Origin: Methylobacterium dankookense
GTDB lineage: Bacteria > Pseudomonadota > Alphaproteobacteria > Rhizobiales > Beijerinckiaceae
DNA length: 64,000 nucleotides
Direction: 5' to 3'
Assembly: GCF_902141855.1 (NCBI RefSeq)
Contig: NZ_CABFVH010000004.1
Span: forward strand, 1 to 64,000
A program made the position numbers and the translations under genes. Positions within the stretch are counted from its first letter, which is position 1, and each line of letters begins with the position of its first letter. Below the pieces are notes generated by a model that saw only the letters and a list, made by a program, of their open reading frames with translations, was not told where the DNA came from and did no database searches. Positions 48,853-56,487 of this stretch are shown here, in pieces.

Positions 48853-50610
48853 ATGCGCTATTATCTCGGCCTCGCCACCACCTTCCACGACCCGGCCCTC
48901 GCCCTGATCGGGCCGGATGGCGGCGTGCTCTTCGCCGAGGGCGCGGAGCGCGTCCTGCAATACAAGCGCGCCCCGAACTGCGAGCCCGATCCCGCGGGCC
49001 GGATGGTGGGCCTGCTCGAGAAATACGTGCCCCGCGGCTCCGAGATCGTGGTGGCGTCGAGCTGGGGCGCGCAGTTCAGCGAGTTCCTGCGCGGCCAGGA
49101 GCGGAGCGGCGCCTTCGACCTGATGGCGCTCGCCGGCCATCCGACCACCCTCAACCGCTCCTTCGTGCCGGAGCGGGCCGAGCGCATCTTCATCGCCGAC
49201 CTCGCGCTCGCCCAGGCGCGGGCCGGCTACGGCACCCTGCTCGCCCTCAACCAGGAGACGCGGGGCACGGGGCAGCCGGCGCGGGCCGAGATCGTGGCGC
49301 AGCATCGCTTCCCCCACCATCTCGCGCACGCCGCCTACGCCCTCTGGGGCAGCCCGTTCCGCGAGGCCACGGCGCTCATCGTCGACGGCATGGGCGAGAC
49401 CGGCGCGGCGGCGATCTATGCCCTGCGCGACGGGCGCATCGCGGAGGTGCGCCGCCAGCGCGGGCGCGGCTCCGTCGGCTTCCTCTACGGCCTCGTCACC
49501 GATCTCGCCGGCTTCGACCAGATCAAGGGCGAGGAATGGAAGATCATGGGGCTCGCCCCCTATGGCCGGCCCGATCCGGAGCTGATGGGGCTGCTCCGCC
49601 GTCTCTACGCGGTGGAGAACGGGCGCCTGCGCTTCGCCGACGACGCCACGGTCCAGGCGGTCGCCGCCGAGATCCTGGCGCGCCGCCCGGCCGAGGCCCC
49701 GGAGAGCGGCTGGGCCGACCTCGCCCGCAGCGGCCAGGAGATCTTCTGCGAGCTGATGGACGTCCTCGTGGCCGAGGCCCACGCGCTCGGCCCGCACGAG
49801 AACCTCGTCATCGCCGGCGGCTGCGGGCTCAACTCCTCCTATAACGGGCGCGTCCTCGGGCGCTCCCCGTTCTCCCGCCTGCACGTGCCCTCGGCGCCGG
49901 GCGACGACGGCAACGCCATCGGTGCGGCCTGGCTCGCCTATGCCGAGGATCATCCGGACTGGACCGGCCCGGCGCCGGAGGCCCGCCCGCTCAGCCCCTA
50001 TCTCGGCTCGCGCGTCTCCACCGAGCCGATGGAGCGGCTGGCCGAGCAGGAGCCCCGCGCCCGGCGCCTCGGCCATGAGGGCGTCACCCGCGAGGCGGCG
50101 CGGATCCTCAGCGAGGGCGGCCTCGTCGGCTGGGTGCAGGGGCGGGCCGAGTTCGGGCCCCGGGCGCTCGGCAACCGCTCGATCCTGGCCGATCCGCGCC
50201 CCGCGGGCGCCAAGGACGCGCTCAACGCCAAGGTGAAGTACCGCGAGGGGTTCCGCCCCTTCGCGCCCTCGATCCTGGCCGAGGCCGGCCCCGACTGGTT
50301 CGAGGACTACGCCGACAGCCCCTACATGGAGCGGACCCTGGTCTGGCGGGATTCGGTGCGGGCGCGCGTCCCGGCGGTGGTGCATGCCGACGGCACCGGG
50401 CGGCTCCAGAGCGTCACGCAGGCGCGCAACCCGGCCTATGCGGGGCTGATCGCGGCCTTTGCCGAGATCACCGGCGTGCCGATCCTGCTCAACACCAGCT
50501 TCAACGTGATGGGCAAGCCGATCCTCCACAGCGCGGAGGACGCGATCCTGATGTTCTACACCACCGGCCTCGACGCGCTGGTGGTGGAGGATTGGATCGT
50601 GGTGAAGTGA
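48853..50610 (+). CDS. Carbamoyltransferase (NodU/CmcH/TobZ family)
   Basis: A 585-residue enzyme. The N-terminal ASKHA-fold half has YLGLATTFHDPALALI, HHLAHAAYALWGSPF and ALIVDGMGETG. The C-terminal carbamoyltransferase domain has GRAEFGPRALGNRSILADPR and NTSFNVMGKPIL. It moves carbamoyl from carbamoyl phosphate via carbamoyl-AMP to a hydroxyl of a sugar, Nod factor or antibiotic. Its start ATG 48853 has a GGAGGC site. No glycosyltransferase or synthetic genes lie nearby, so the acceptor is unknown. Confidence 0.93.
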   Translation: MRYYLGLATTFHDPALALIGPDGGVLFAEGAERVLQYKRAPNCEPDPAGRMVGLLEKYVPRGSEIVVASSWGAQFSEFLRGQERSGAFDLMALAGHPTTLNRSFVPERAERIFIADLALAQARAGYGTLLALNQETRGTGQPARAEIVAQHRFPHHLAHAAYALWGSPFREATALIVDGMGETGAAAIYALRDGRIAEVRRQRGRGSVGFLYGLVTDLAGFDQIKGEEWKIMGLAPYGRPDPELMGLLRRLYAVENGRLRFADDATVQAVAAEILARRPAEAPESGWADLARSGQEIFCELMDVLVAEAHALGPHENLVIAGGCGLNSSYNGRVLGRSPFSRLHVPSAPGDDGNAIGAAWLAYAEDHPDWTGPAPEARPLSPYLGSRVSTEPMERLAEQEPRARRLGHEGVTREAARILSEGGLVGWVQGRAEFGPRALGNRSILADPRPAGAKDALNAKVKYREGFRPFAPSILAEAGPDWFEDYADSPYMERTLVWRDSVRARVPAVVHADGTGRLQSVTQARNPAYAGLIAAFAEITGVPILLNTSFNVMGKPILHSAEDAILMFYTTGLDALVVEDWIVVK

Positions 50611-50621
50611 GAGGCTCCCGG

Positions 50622-50646
50622 CCCTCCCCCTTCTGCGGGGGGAGGG
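50622..50646. terminator. Convergent hairpin after carbamoyltransferase
   Basis: CCCTCCCCC and GGGGGAGGG form a perfect 9-bp stem with a 7-nt loop in the 48-bp space between converging genes. There is no T run, so its strength is uncertain. Confidence 0.5.
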
Positions 50647-50658
50647 AAGAGAGTGGCC

Positions 50659-51009
50659 CTACTCGCAGACCTCGACGCGCTTGTAGGTGAAGTCCTCGTC
50701 GTTCAGCCACACCTTGCGGCGCTCGTAGTGGCAGATCGGGCCGCGGGGGCGGCGCACCACCACCTCCTCGGGCTCCTCCACCACGACGCGGCGCTGGCGG
50801 TATTCCGGCGGGGGCGGCGGCTGGTTGGCGCCGTTGATGAGGGCGCCCGCCGCGACGCCGCCGACCACGCCCGCGGCGAGGCCGCCGATGATCGCGGCGT
50901 TCTGGCCGTCGCGGGCCGAGCCCGGCGCGACGGCGGCGACGAGAAGGGCGCCGACGAGCGCGGCGCGCGCTCCATGCCGGATCGGCCCGAGGACAGGGGT
51001 GGTGCGCAC
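50659..51009 (-). CDS. Small exported glycine-zipper protein
   Basis: A 116-residue protein. A hydrophobic leader (ARAALVGALLVAAVA) is followed by a Gly/Ala zipper (AIIGGLAAGVVGGVAAGALING), then PPPPPEYRQRR and a C-terminal domain with two cysteines (GPICHYERRKV and RVEVCE). This resembles small envelope proteins of Hyphomicrobiales with a glycine-zipper plus Pro-rich linker. The GTG start at 51009 is assumed; a later start is possible. Confidence 0.65.
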   Translation of the reverse strand: MRTTPVLGPIRHGARAALVGALLVAAVAPGSARDGQNAAIIGGLAAGVVGGVAAGALINGANQPPPPPEYRQRRVVVEEPEEVVVRRPRGPICHYERRKVWLNDEDFTYKRVEVCE

Positions 51010-51102
51010 GCTCGAAATCTCCCGCTGGGGTCGCAGGAGTTCAGCGCCCGGATGTTTAAGAATCCGCCAACGCGATGGGCACGATCGTCTTGTGCGGCAG
51101 CG

Positions 51103-51777
51103 TCAGGCGAGCAGCCCGTCGAGGCTGCCGAGCACCGCGGCGGGGGCGAGATCCGCATACTCGTCCGGCAGGCCCCGGCGGTTGATCCAGGCGCAGCGCA
51201 GGCCGAAGGCGGCGGCGCCCGCGATGTCCCAGCGGTTGGAGGAGCAGAACAGCACGCGCTCCCGCGCCGCCCCCGCCCGCGCCACGGCGTCGGCATAGGC
51301 GGCGGGGGCCGTCTTGAAGGTCTGCGCGGCCTCGACCGAGAGCAGGGCGTCGAGATGCGGCCCGAGTCCGGCCGAGGCGACGGCCCGCTCCAGCATCGCG
51401 GCGTTGCCGTTCGAGAAGACGCCCGTGCGGATCCCGCGGGCCCGCAAGCCGCGCAGCACGCCCGGCACTTCGGGATAGGCGTCGAGGTCGCGATAGGCGT
51501 CGAGCAGGGGCTCGCGCAGGGCAGGGTCCACCGTCGGATGGAGCGCGAGCGCGTAGTCGAGGGCTTCCTCGGTCAGCGCCCAGAAGCTGCGGTAGCGTCC
51601 GCTGAGCGCGCGGATCCAGCTGTATTCGAGCTGCTTGTTGCGCCAGACCTCCGAGAGATGGGCGGCGTCGGGCCCGATCGCCGCGGCGTGGCGCTGCACG
51701 GCCGCGTGCACGTCGAACAGGGTGCCGTAGGCGTCGAACAGGACGCAATCGGTGCCGTCGAGCAGGGCTTGGGTCAT
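51103..51777 (-). CDS. Haloacid dehalogenase, type II (HAD superfamily)
   Basis: A 224-residue HAD hydrolase. The nucleophile is Asp15 in LFDAYGTLFDV. Then come GVFSNGNAAMLE (motif II Ser) and FKTAPAAYADAV (motif III Lys), and a C-terminal SSNRWDIAGAAAFGL. The DAYGTLFDV and SNRWDxxGA segments are specific for (S)-2-haloacid dehalogenases rather than phosphatases. ATG 51777 is preferred to an ATG ten codons upstream. Confidence 0.92.
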   Translation of the reverse strand: MTQALLDGTDCVLFDAYGTLFDVHAAVQRHAAAIGPDAAHLSEVWRNKQLEYSWIRALSGRYRSFWALTEEALDYALALHPTVDPALREPLLDAYRDLDAYPEVPGVLRGLRARGIRTGVFSNGNAAMLERAVASAGLGPHLDALLSVEAAQTFKTAPAAYADAVARAGAARERVLFCSSNRWDIAGAAAFGLRCAWINRRGLPDEYADLAPAAVLGSLDGLLA

Positions 51778-51840
51778 GGGCGGGTTCCGGCTCCGTGCCA
51801 CCCGCATCTGGGGCCGGACCGGGCCCGCGGCCAGCCCCGC

Positions 51841-53370
51841 TCAGCGCCGCCGCAGGCGCACCCCGACGCCGTACAGGAAGCCGAGGAGCAGGAGGCCGTA
51901 GAGCGCGGCCCCCGCGAGTCCGAGCAGGCCGAGCACCGCGATCTCGCGCCCGTGCGGCAGGGCCGGCACCAGCCGGTCGGCGAGGGGCAGGCCGTAGAGG
52001 GCGAGGAGGGCGAGCGCCGCGCAGGCCAGCGCCACGCCGAGCACGGTGAGCCCGAGCGTGCGACCCGGCGCGGTCCAGCCCCGGCGCCAGGCGAGGCCGA
52101 CGAGGATGGCGAGGTTCACCCATTGGCTGATCGCGGTGGCGAGCGCGAGGCCGGTGACGCCGTAGGGCCCGGTCAGCACCAGCTTCAGCGCCACGTTGAC
52201 GAGGATGGCGCTGAGCGAGGCCCAGAGCGGGGTCATCGTGTCCTGCCGGGCGGTGAAGCTCGGCACGGCGCTGCGCACCAGCACGACCGCCGGGAGGGCA
52301 AGGCCGTAGGCGGCGAGCACCTCGGCGGCCCGGGCGGCATCCTCCGCCGAGAAGGCGCCGCGCTGGAACAGGGCCGCCATGATCAGGCCGGGCAGGGTGA
52401 GGAAGGCCACCGTGAAGGGCGCCGACAGGGCGAGCGAGAACCCGGCCGCCCGGTTCTGCGCCGCATGCGCCCCCGCCACGTCCCCGGCCGCGATGCGCCG
52501 GCTCATCTCGGGCAGAAGGACGGTGCCGGCGGCGATGGCGATGACGCCGAAGGGGAGCTGGTAGAGCCGGTCGGCGTAGTAGAGCGCCGAGACCGCGCCG
52601 GTCGGCAGCAGGCTCGCGATGATGGTGTCGGCGAACGCCGCGATCTGGAACCCGGCCGAGCCGATCACCGCGGGGCCGAGCACCTTGAAGAACTTGGTCA
52701 TGGCCGGATCGCGCAAGGCTGGCCGGGCGAGCCCGGGCGCGATGCCGGCCCGGCGCGCGTCCCACCAGACCAGGGCGAATTGCAGCACGCCCGAGACGGC
52801 GACGCCCCAGGCGGCGGCATAGGCCGCGTTCGGGAACAGGAAAGCCAGCGCCAGCGCCGCCAGCATCGCGAGGTTGAGGAGCACCGGCGCGCCGGCCGCG
52901 GCGGCGAAGCGGCGATGCGCGTTCAGGATGCCGGAGACCAAGGTCACCAGCGTCATGAACAGCAGGTAGGGGAAGGTGATCCGCGTGAGCGAGACCGCGA
53001 GCGCGAAGCGCTCCGGATCCTCGGAGAAGCCCGGGGCGAGCCCCCGCACCACCAGGGGCATCAGGGGAAGGGCGAGCGCCAGCAGGGCGAGCTGGACGAC
53101 GAGCATCAGGGCGAAGATGCGGTCGGCGAAACCCTTGGCGGCGCCCGGCGCGCCGGCCTCGCTGAGCCCCGCATAGGCCGGCACGAAGGCGGTGTTGAAG
53201 GCGCCCTCGCCGAAGATCGCCCGGAAATGGTTCGGCAGGCGGAAGGCGACGACGAAGGCGTCGGCCATCGGCCCCGCGCCCATCACCGCGGCCATCACCA
53301 CGTCGCGGGCGAAGCCCGTGACCCGCGAGACCAGGGTCCAGCCGCCGACGGAGAGGATGGAGCGGATCAT
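51841..53370 (-). CDS. murJ: Lipid II flippase
   Basis: A 509-residue polytopic membrane protein with about 14 helices. The MurJ/MviN hallmarks are ILSVGGWTLVSRVTGFARDVVMAAVMGAG at the start, FRLPNHFRAIFGEGAFNTAFVPAY and later YADRLYQLPFGVIAIAAGTVLLPEMSR. It flips lipid II to the periplasm for peptidoglycan synthesis. In many relatives it follows glnD; here the two are about 47 kb apart. Start ATG 53370. It lies 63 bp upstream of the HAD gene. Confidence 0.95.
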   Translation of the reverse strand: MIRSILSVGGWTLVSRVTGFARDVVMAAVMGAGPMADAFVVAFRLPNHFRAIFGEGAFNTAFVPAYAGLSEAGAPGAAKGFADRIFALMLVVQLALLALALPLMPLVVRGLAPGFSEDPERFALAVSLTRITFPYLLFMTLVTLVSGILNAHRRFAAAAGAPVLLNLAMLAALALAFLFPNAAYAAAWGVAVSGVLQFALVWWDARRAGIAPGLARPALRDPAMTKFFKVLGPAVIGSAGFQIAAFADTIIASLLPTGAVSALYYADRLYQLPFGVIAIAAGTVLLPEMSRRIAAGDVAGAHAAQNRAAGFSLALSAPFTVAFLTLPGLIMAALFQRGAFSAEDAARAAEVLAAYGLALPAVVLVRSAVPSFTARQDTMTPLWASLSAILVNVALKLVLTGPYGVTGLALATAISQWVNLAILVGLAWRRGWTAPGRTLGLTVLGVALACAALALLALYGLPLADRLVPALPHGREIAVLGLLGLAGAALYGLLLLGFLYGVGVRLRRR

Positions 53371-53494
53371 CGCGCGCGGGCCCCGGGCTCACGCGCCGGA
53401 GACGAGGGCGCGGTCATGGCCGAGCCCTAGCAGATCGGAGGGCGCCCGCGTGCCGGTGCCGCGGCCACACCCGGCGAAAGATCGCGCGTGGGGA

Positions 53495-54190
53495 TCAGAC
53501 CGAGGGCTGCTCGATCCGGTCGAGGCCGAGCGCCTCGGCGAGCCAGGCGCGGGCGCGGCTGACGCGGCTCTTCACGGTGCCGGTCTGGCAGCCGATCACC
53601 GCGGCGGCGGCCTCGTAGGTGAGGCCCTGCGCGCCGACGAGGATCAGCGCCTCGCGCTGCGCCGCCGGCAGCTTCGCCATCGTCGCCCAGACGTTCTGCA
53701 GGGCGATGTGATCGACCTGATCGGGCAGGCAGACGAGGGCCGAGGCGGCGGCGCCGTCGACATCCTCCACCTCGCGGCGGTGCTTGCGGATCTCGCTGTA
53801 GAACTGGTTTCGCAGGATCGTGAACAGCCAGGCGGTGAAGTTGGTGCCGGGCTGGAACCGGTTCCGGTTCGCCCAGGCCTTGAGCAGCGTCTCCTGGACG
53901 AGGTCGTCGGCGCGGGCCGGGCTCACCGCCAGCGACAGGGCGAAGGCGCGCAGGGCCGGCAGCACCTCGATCAGGTCCTGGCCGAAGCGGGCCTCAGAGG
54001 CGGCGTCCTGGCCGTCGAGCAGCGTGGTGAGGCGCTCGATCAGCGCGACGAGATGGGCGGGCCGCTCCTCGATCAGCAGGGCGTAGGTCTCGCGAAGCTG
54101 GGCGCCGAGATGGTCGCGCACCGACGCCGTGAGCGCCGCGGCGTGCGCGGCGGGGTCCGCCAGGCACAGCATGTCCTTCGGTTCGGTCAC
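53495..54190 (-). CDS. EcfG-type sigma factor with N-terminal NepR-like segment
   Basis: A 231-residue protein. Residues about 70-140 are sigma region 2 (ADDLVQETLLKAWANRNRF then TNFTAWLFTILRNQFYSEIRKHRRE), which is EcfG-like. Residues about 165-220 are region 4 (LPAAQREALILVGAQGLTYEAAAAVIG). Upstream, residues about 24-59 (LGAQLRETYALLIEERPAHL then IERL) resemble the NepR anti-sigma core. GTG 54190 is chosen because GGAGG lies about 9 nt upstream; ATG 54172 is an alternative. Controls the general stress response if it behaves like EcfG. No phyR or separate nepR is adjacent, which is unusual. Confidence 0.82.
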   Translation of the reverse strand: MTEPKDMLCLADPAAHAAALTASVRDHLGAQLRETYALLIEERPAHLVALIERLTTLLDGQDAASEARFGQDLIEVLPALRAFALSLAVSPARADDLVQETLLKAWANRNRFQPGTNFTAWLFTILRNQFYSEIRKHRREVEDVDGAAASALVCLPDQVDHIALQNVWATMAKLPAAQREALILVGAQGLTYEAAAAVIGCQTGTVKSRVSRARAWLAEALGLDRIEQPSV

Positions 54191-54323
54191 GCGCCGAATC
54201 CTCCCTCGCGAGCTGTGTCCGCCCCGGTTGGTTTGGGCGAATAAGAAAAATTCGAAGGAGGTTTTGGCAAGTGAATTATGAACACGCGGTGACGGCTTCA
54301 CGGCGAAGTTGCAGAAATGCGGA

Positions 54324-54354
54324 AGCCGCCCACCTGGGGTGCAGGCGGGCGGCT
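54324..54354 (-). terminator. Terminator-like hairpin after sodB
   Basis: AGCCGCCC (54324-54331) and GGGCGGCT (54347-54354) form an 8-bp stem with a 15-nt loop, about 40 bp past the sodB stop. On the minus strand it is followed by TCCGCATTTC, with only a weak T tract. Confidence 0.5.
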
Positions 54355-54393
54355 CCGGAACGCGTCGGCAGGATGTGGAGGGCGTGACCCGCC

Positions 54394-54993
54394 TCAGGCG
54401 TTCGCCTCGGCGTACATCTTCTCCACGTGCTCCCAGTTCACGAGGTTCTCGATGAAGGCCTTGAGGTAGTCGGGCCGGCGGTTGCGGTAGTCGATGTAGT
54501 AGGAGTGCTCCCAGACATCGACGCCGAGGATGGGCTTGGCGCCGTGCACGAGCGAGTTCTCGCCGTTCGGGGTCTTCAGGATGGCGAGCTTGCCGTCCTT
54601 GACCGCGAGCCAGGCCCAGCCCGAGCCGAACTGGCCGATGCCGGCCTGGATGAAGTCGGCCTTGAACTTCTCGAAGCCGCCGAGGTCCTCGTCGATCTTC
54701 TTGGCGATCGCGCCGGGCGGGGTGCCGCCGCCGTTGGGCTTCATCCAGTTCCAGAAGTGGATGTGGTTGTAGTGCTGGCCGGCGTTGTTGAACAGCGCCT
54801 GGTTGGTGTTGTAGGAGGCCTTGACGATCTCCTCGACACTCTTGCCCTGGAGATCGGTTCCTTCGAGAAGCTTGTTGCCGGTATCGACATAGGCCTTGTG
54901 GTGCTTGTCGTGGTGGAACTCCAGCGTCTCCTTCGACATGTAGGGGGCCAGCGCGTCGTAGGCGTAGGGCAGTTCCGGCAGGGTGAAGGTCAT
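54394..54993 (-). CDS. sodB: Superoxide dismutase, Fe/Mn type
   Basis: A 199-residue superoxide dismutase. Metal ligands are His27 (LEFHHDKHHKAYV), His in QHYNHIHFW, and Asp/His in VDVWEHSYYIDY. The N-terminal LPELPYAYDALAPYMS is typical of FeSOD. The in-frame sequence upstream of ATG 54993 is non-coding in character, so that start is firm; GGAG lies about 8 nt upstream. It precedes the sigma-factor gene on the same strand with a 200-bp gap. Confidence 0.96.
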   Translation of the reverse strand: MTFTLPELPYAYDALAPYMSKETLEFHHDKHHKAYVDTGNKLLEGTDLQGKSVEEIVKASYNTNQALFNNAGQHYNHIHFWNWMKPNGGGTPPGAIAKKIDEDLGGFEKFKADFIQAGIGQFGSGWAWLAVKDGKLAILKTPNGENSLVHGAKPILGVDVWEHSYYIDYRNRRPDYLKAFIENLVNWEHVEKMYAEANA

Positions 54994-55307
54994 GCGTCCG
55001 TCTCCGTTCTCGGGGCTCGTCGGCGTCGGTGTCCGGCTGCGGTCTCGGCGGCCCGGGCGAGGCATCCCGCGCGGCGGCCCGGCCGGAGGCCGTTCATCCG
55101 AGATCCGTTCCAGGGGCCGTCGAGCGACGACGGCCCGGTAGGTAAGTCGGCGGGCGCGCGGCGGCAACGTGGCGCACGCCCTTTTCCCCGGCGCCGCGCC
55201 AGGGTTTTGCAAAACCAATGCAGACGCTTACTGTGCGCCGCGCCCCCGCCCGGGGGCCGGGCCGATGTCCGGCCGACTCGCCGATCGCCCTCAAGCCTGA
55301 GAGTTCC
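54994..55307. other. Divergent promoter region, sodB and 310-aa protein
   Basis: A gap of 314 bp between divergent starts. No gene. I see no clear sigma-70 pair and no GGAAC-N16/17-CGTT match in the sodB direction; one GGAAC-containing stretch near 55105 lacks the second half. Confidence 0.45.
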
Positions 55308-56240
55308 ATGATTGTTGCGCTGTTCGCGCTGGCTGCAGCCCTGGTGATCGGCGGGAGCGCCGCCGTGGTGCAGGGCTTCCCCTTCGTCCGGCTGGAGAGC
55401 GGGCTCGCCATGGTGATCGCGGGGGCGAGCACGGCCTCCGCCGGCGCGATCCTGTTCGGGCTCGGCGTGGTCGCCCTCGGCCTCAAGCGGGTCGAGAAGG
55501 GCCTCAAGATGCGTCGCGAGGCGGAGGGCGGCCCGGTCCCCGTTCCGCCGCCGGTCTCGACGCTCGGCGCCGTCTTCCCCGAGCCGCCGCGCCCGGTCCG
55601 CCCGATCCTGCCGGGCCTGACCGGCCTCGCCGCGGGTGCCGTCGGCGGCGCGGCCGTCGCCGGGGCCGCCGAGAAGCGCCCGAGCGAGCCGACCTTCGAG
55701 GACAGCCTGTTCGCGCCCGCCCCGCCCGATCCGAGCCAGCCGGAGCTTCCGATCCCGGCACCCGAGGCCGCGCCCGAGCCGCATCGTCAGCTGCGCCAGG
55801 ATCCGCCCCTCGAGGATCCCGTGCCCGCGCCGGCGCCCGACGACGGCGTCGCGCCCGAGGACGACCTCTTCGCCGGCCCCACGCAGCCCGAGCCCGAGCC
55901 GGTCGCGCATGAGCCGATCGCACATGAGGAGGCGGGCGCCCCCGCCCTGCGGCCGAGCCTCGACGCAGTTCCCGAGCCCCCTGCCCCCGAGCCCCCTGCC
56001 CCCGAGCCCTCTGCCCCTGAGCCTACCGCCCCTGAGCCCGCCGCGCCCGAGCCGGAGGAGCCCGCGCCGCCGCGAGAGGTGGTCGGCAAGTACGCTTCGG
56101 GCGGCAACACCTACGTGATGTATGCCGACGGCTCGATCGAGGCCGAGACCCCGCGCGGCCGCTTCAGCTTCGCGTCCCTCGACGAGCTGAAGGCCTTCAT
56201 CGACGCGGGCGGGGAGGGGACGGCGCGCGGCGCCGCCTGA
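55308..56240 (+). CDS. Membrane protein with Pro/Glu-rich repeats
   Basis: A 310-residue protein. Two hydrophobic helices are at the N terminus (MIVALFALAAALVIGGSAAVV and the second near MVIAGASTASAGAILFGLGVVALGL). A long Pro/Glu/Ala-rich cytoplasmic-style region has six 15-bp PEPxA repeats. A conserved-looking C-terminal 40 residues follow (GKYASGGNTYVMYADGSIEAE then GRFSFASLDELKAFI). The end resembles a small domain seen in several Hyphomicrobiales proteins of unknown function. ATG 55308 is preferred; an upstream in-frame start would add a non-hydrophobic Arg-rich leader. Confidence 0.7.
   Translation: MIVALFALAAALVIGGSAAVVQGFPFVRLESGLAMVIAGASTASAGAILFGLGVVALGLKRVEKGLKMRREAEGGPVPVPPPVSTLGAVFPEPPRPVRPILPGLTGLAAGAVGGAAVAGAAEKRPSEPTFEDSLFAPAPPDPSQPELPIPAPEAAPEPHRQLRQDPPLEDPVPAPAPDDGVAPEDDLFAGPTQPEPEPVAHEPIAHEEAGAPALRPSLDAVPEPPAPEPPAPEPSAPEPTAPEPAAPEPEEPAPPREVVGKYASGGNTYVMYADGSIEAETPRGRFSFASLDELKAFIDAGGEGTARGAA
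55971..56060 (+). repeat. Six 15-bp tandem repeats encoding PEPxA
   Basis: Units of CCCGAGCCCCCTGCC run from 55971 to 56060, with the last two diverged. They encode the repeated PEP(P/S/T/A)A pentapeptide of the 310-residue membrane protein, and copy number could vary by slippage. Confidence 0.85.
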
Positions 56241-56314
56241 TCCTGCGTAAGGTAGGCACTCGGAGCCTGTCCGGGCGGATCGAGCGGCTGTTAACCCTGC
56301 TTATCCCCTCCGCG

Positions 56315-56424
56315 ACCTCATCCTGAGGTGCCGCGCCAGCGGCCTCGAAGGAGGCCTCCAGCAGGCTCCGAGATCCCTGGAGGGCTCCTCGAGGCCCGCT
56401 CACGCGGGCGCCTCAGGATGAGGT
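56315..56424. repeat. REP-like palindromic intergenic element
   Basis: A 110-bp imperfect palindrome whose ends are ACCTCATCCTGAGG and CCTCAGGATGAGGT, with an inner pair around GCCTCGAAGGAGGCC and GGGCTCCTCGAGGCC. It has the look of the dispersed CATCCTGAGG elements common in Hyphomicrobiales. It lies between the 310-residue protein gene and the histidine kinase gene, which converge on it, so it may also act as a terminator. Confidence 0.75.
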
Positions 56425-56487
56425 GGTTTGGTCGGAGGAGCCGAGATCTCCGTATGAGGATCGGTCGATTCCGCTCAAGACAGACGC

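Noticed and set aside
50653-53430. Long plus-strand open frame over murJ and the HAD gene
   Set aside because: Low-complexity Gly/Arg/Glu translation; both real genes on the minus strand have full motifs.
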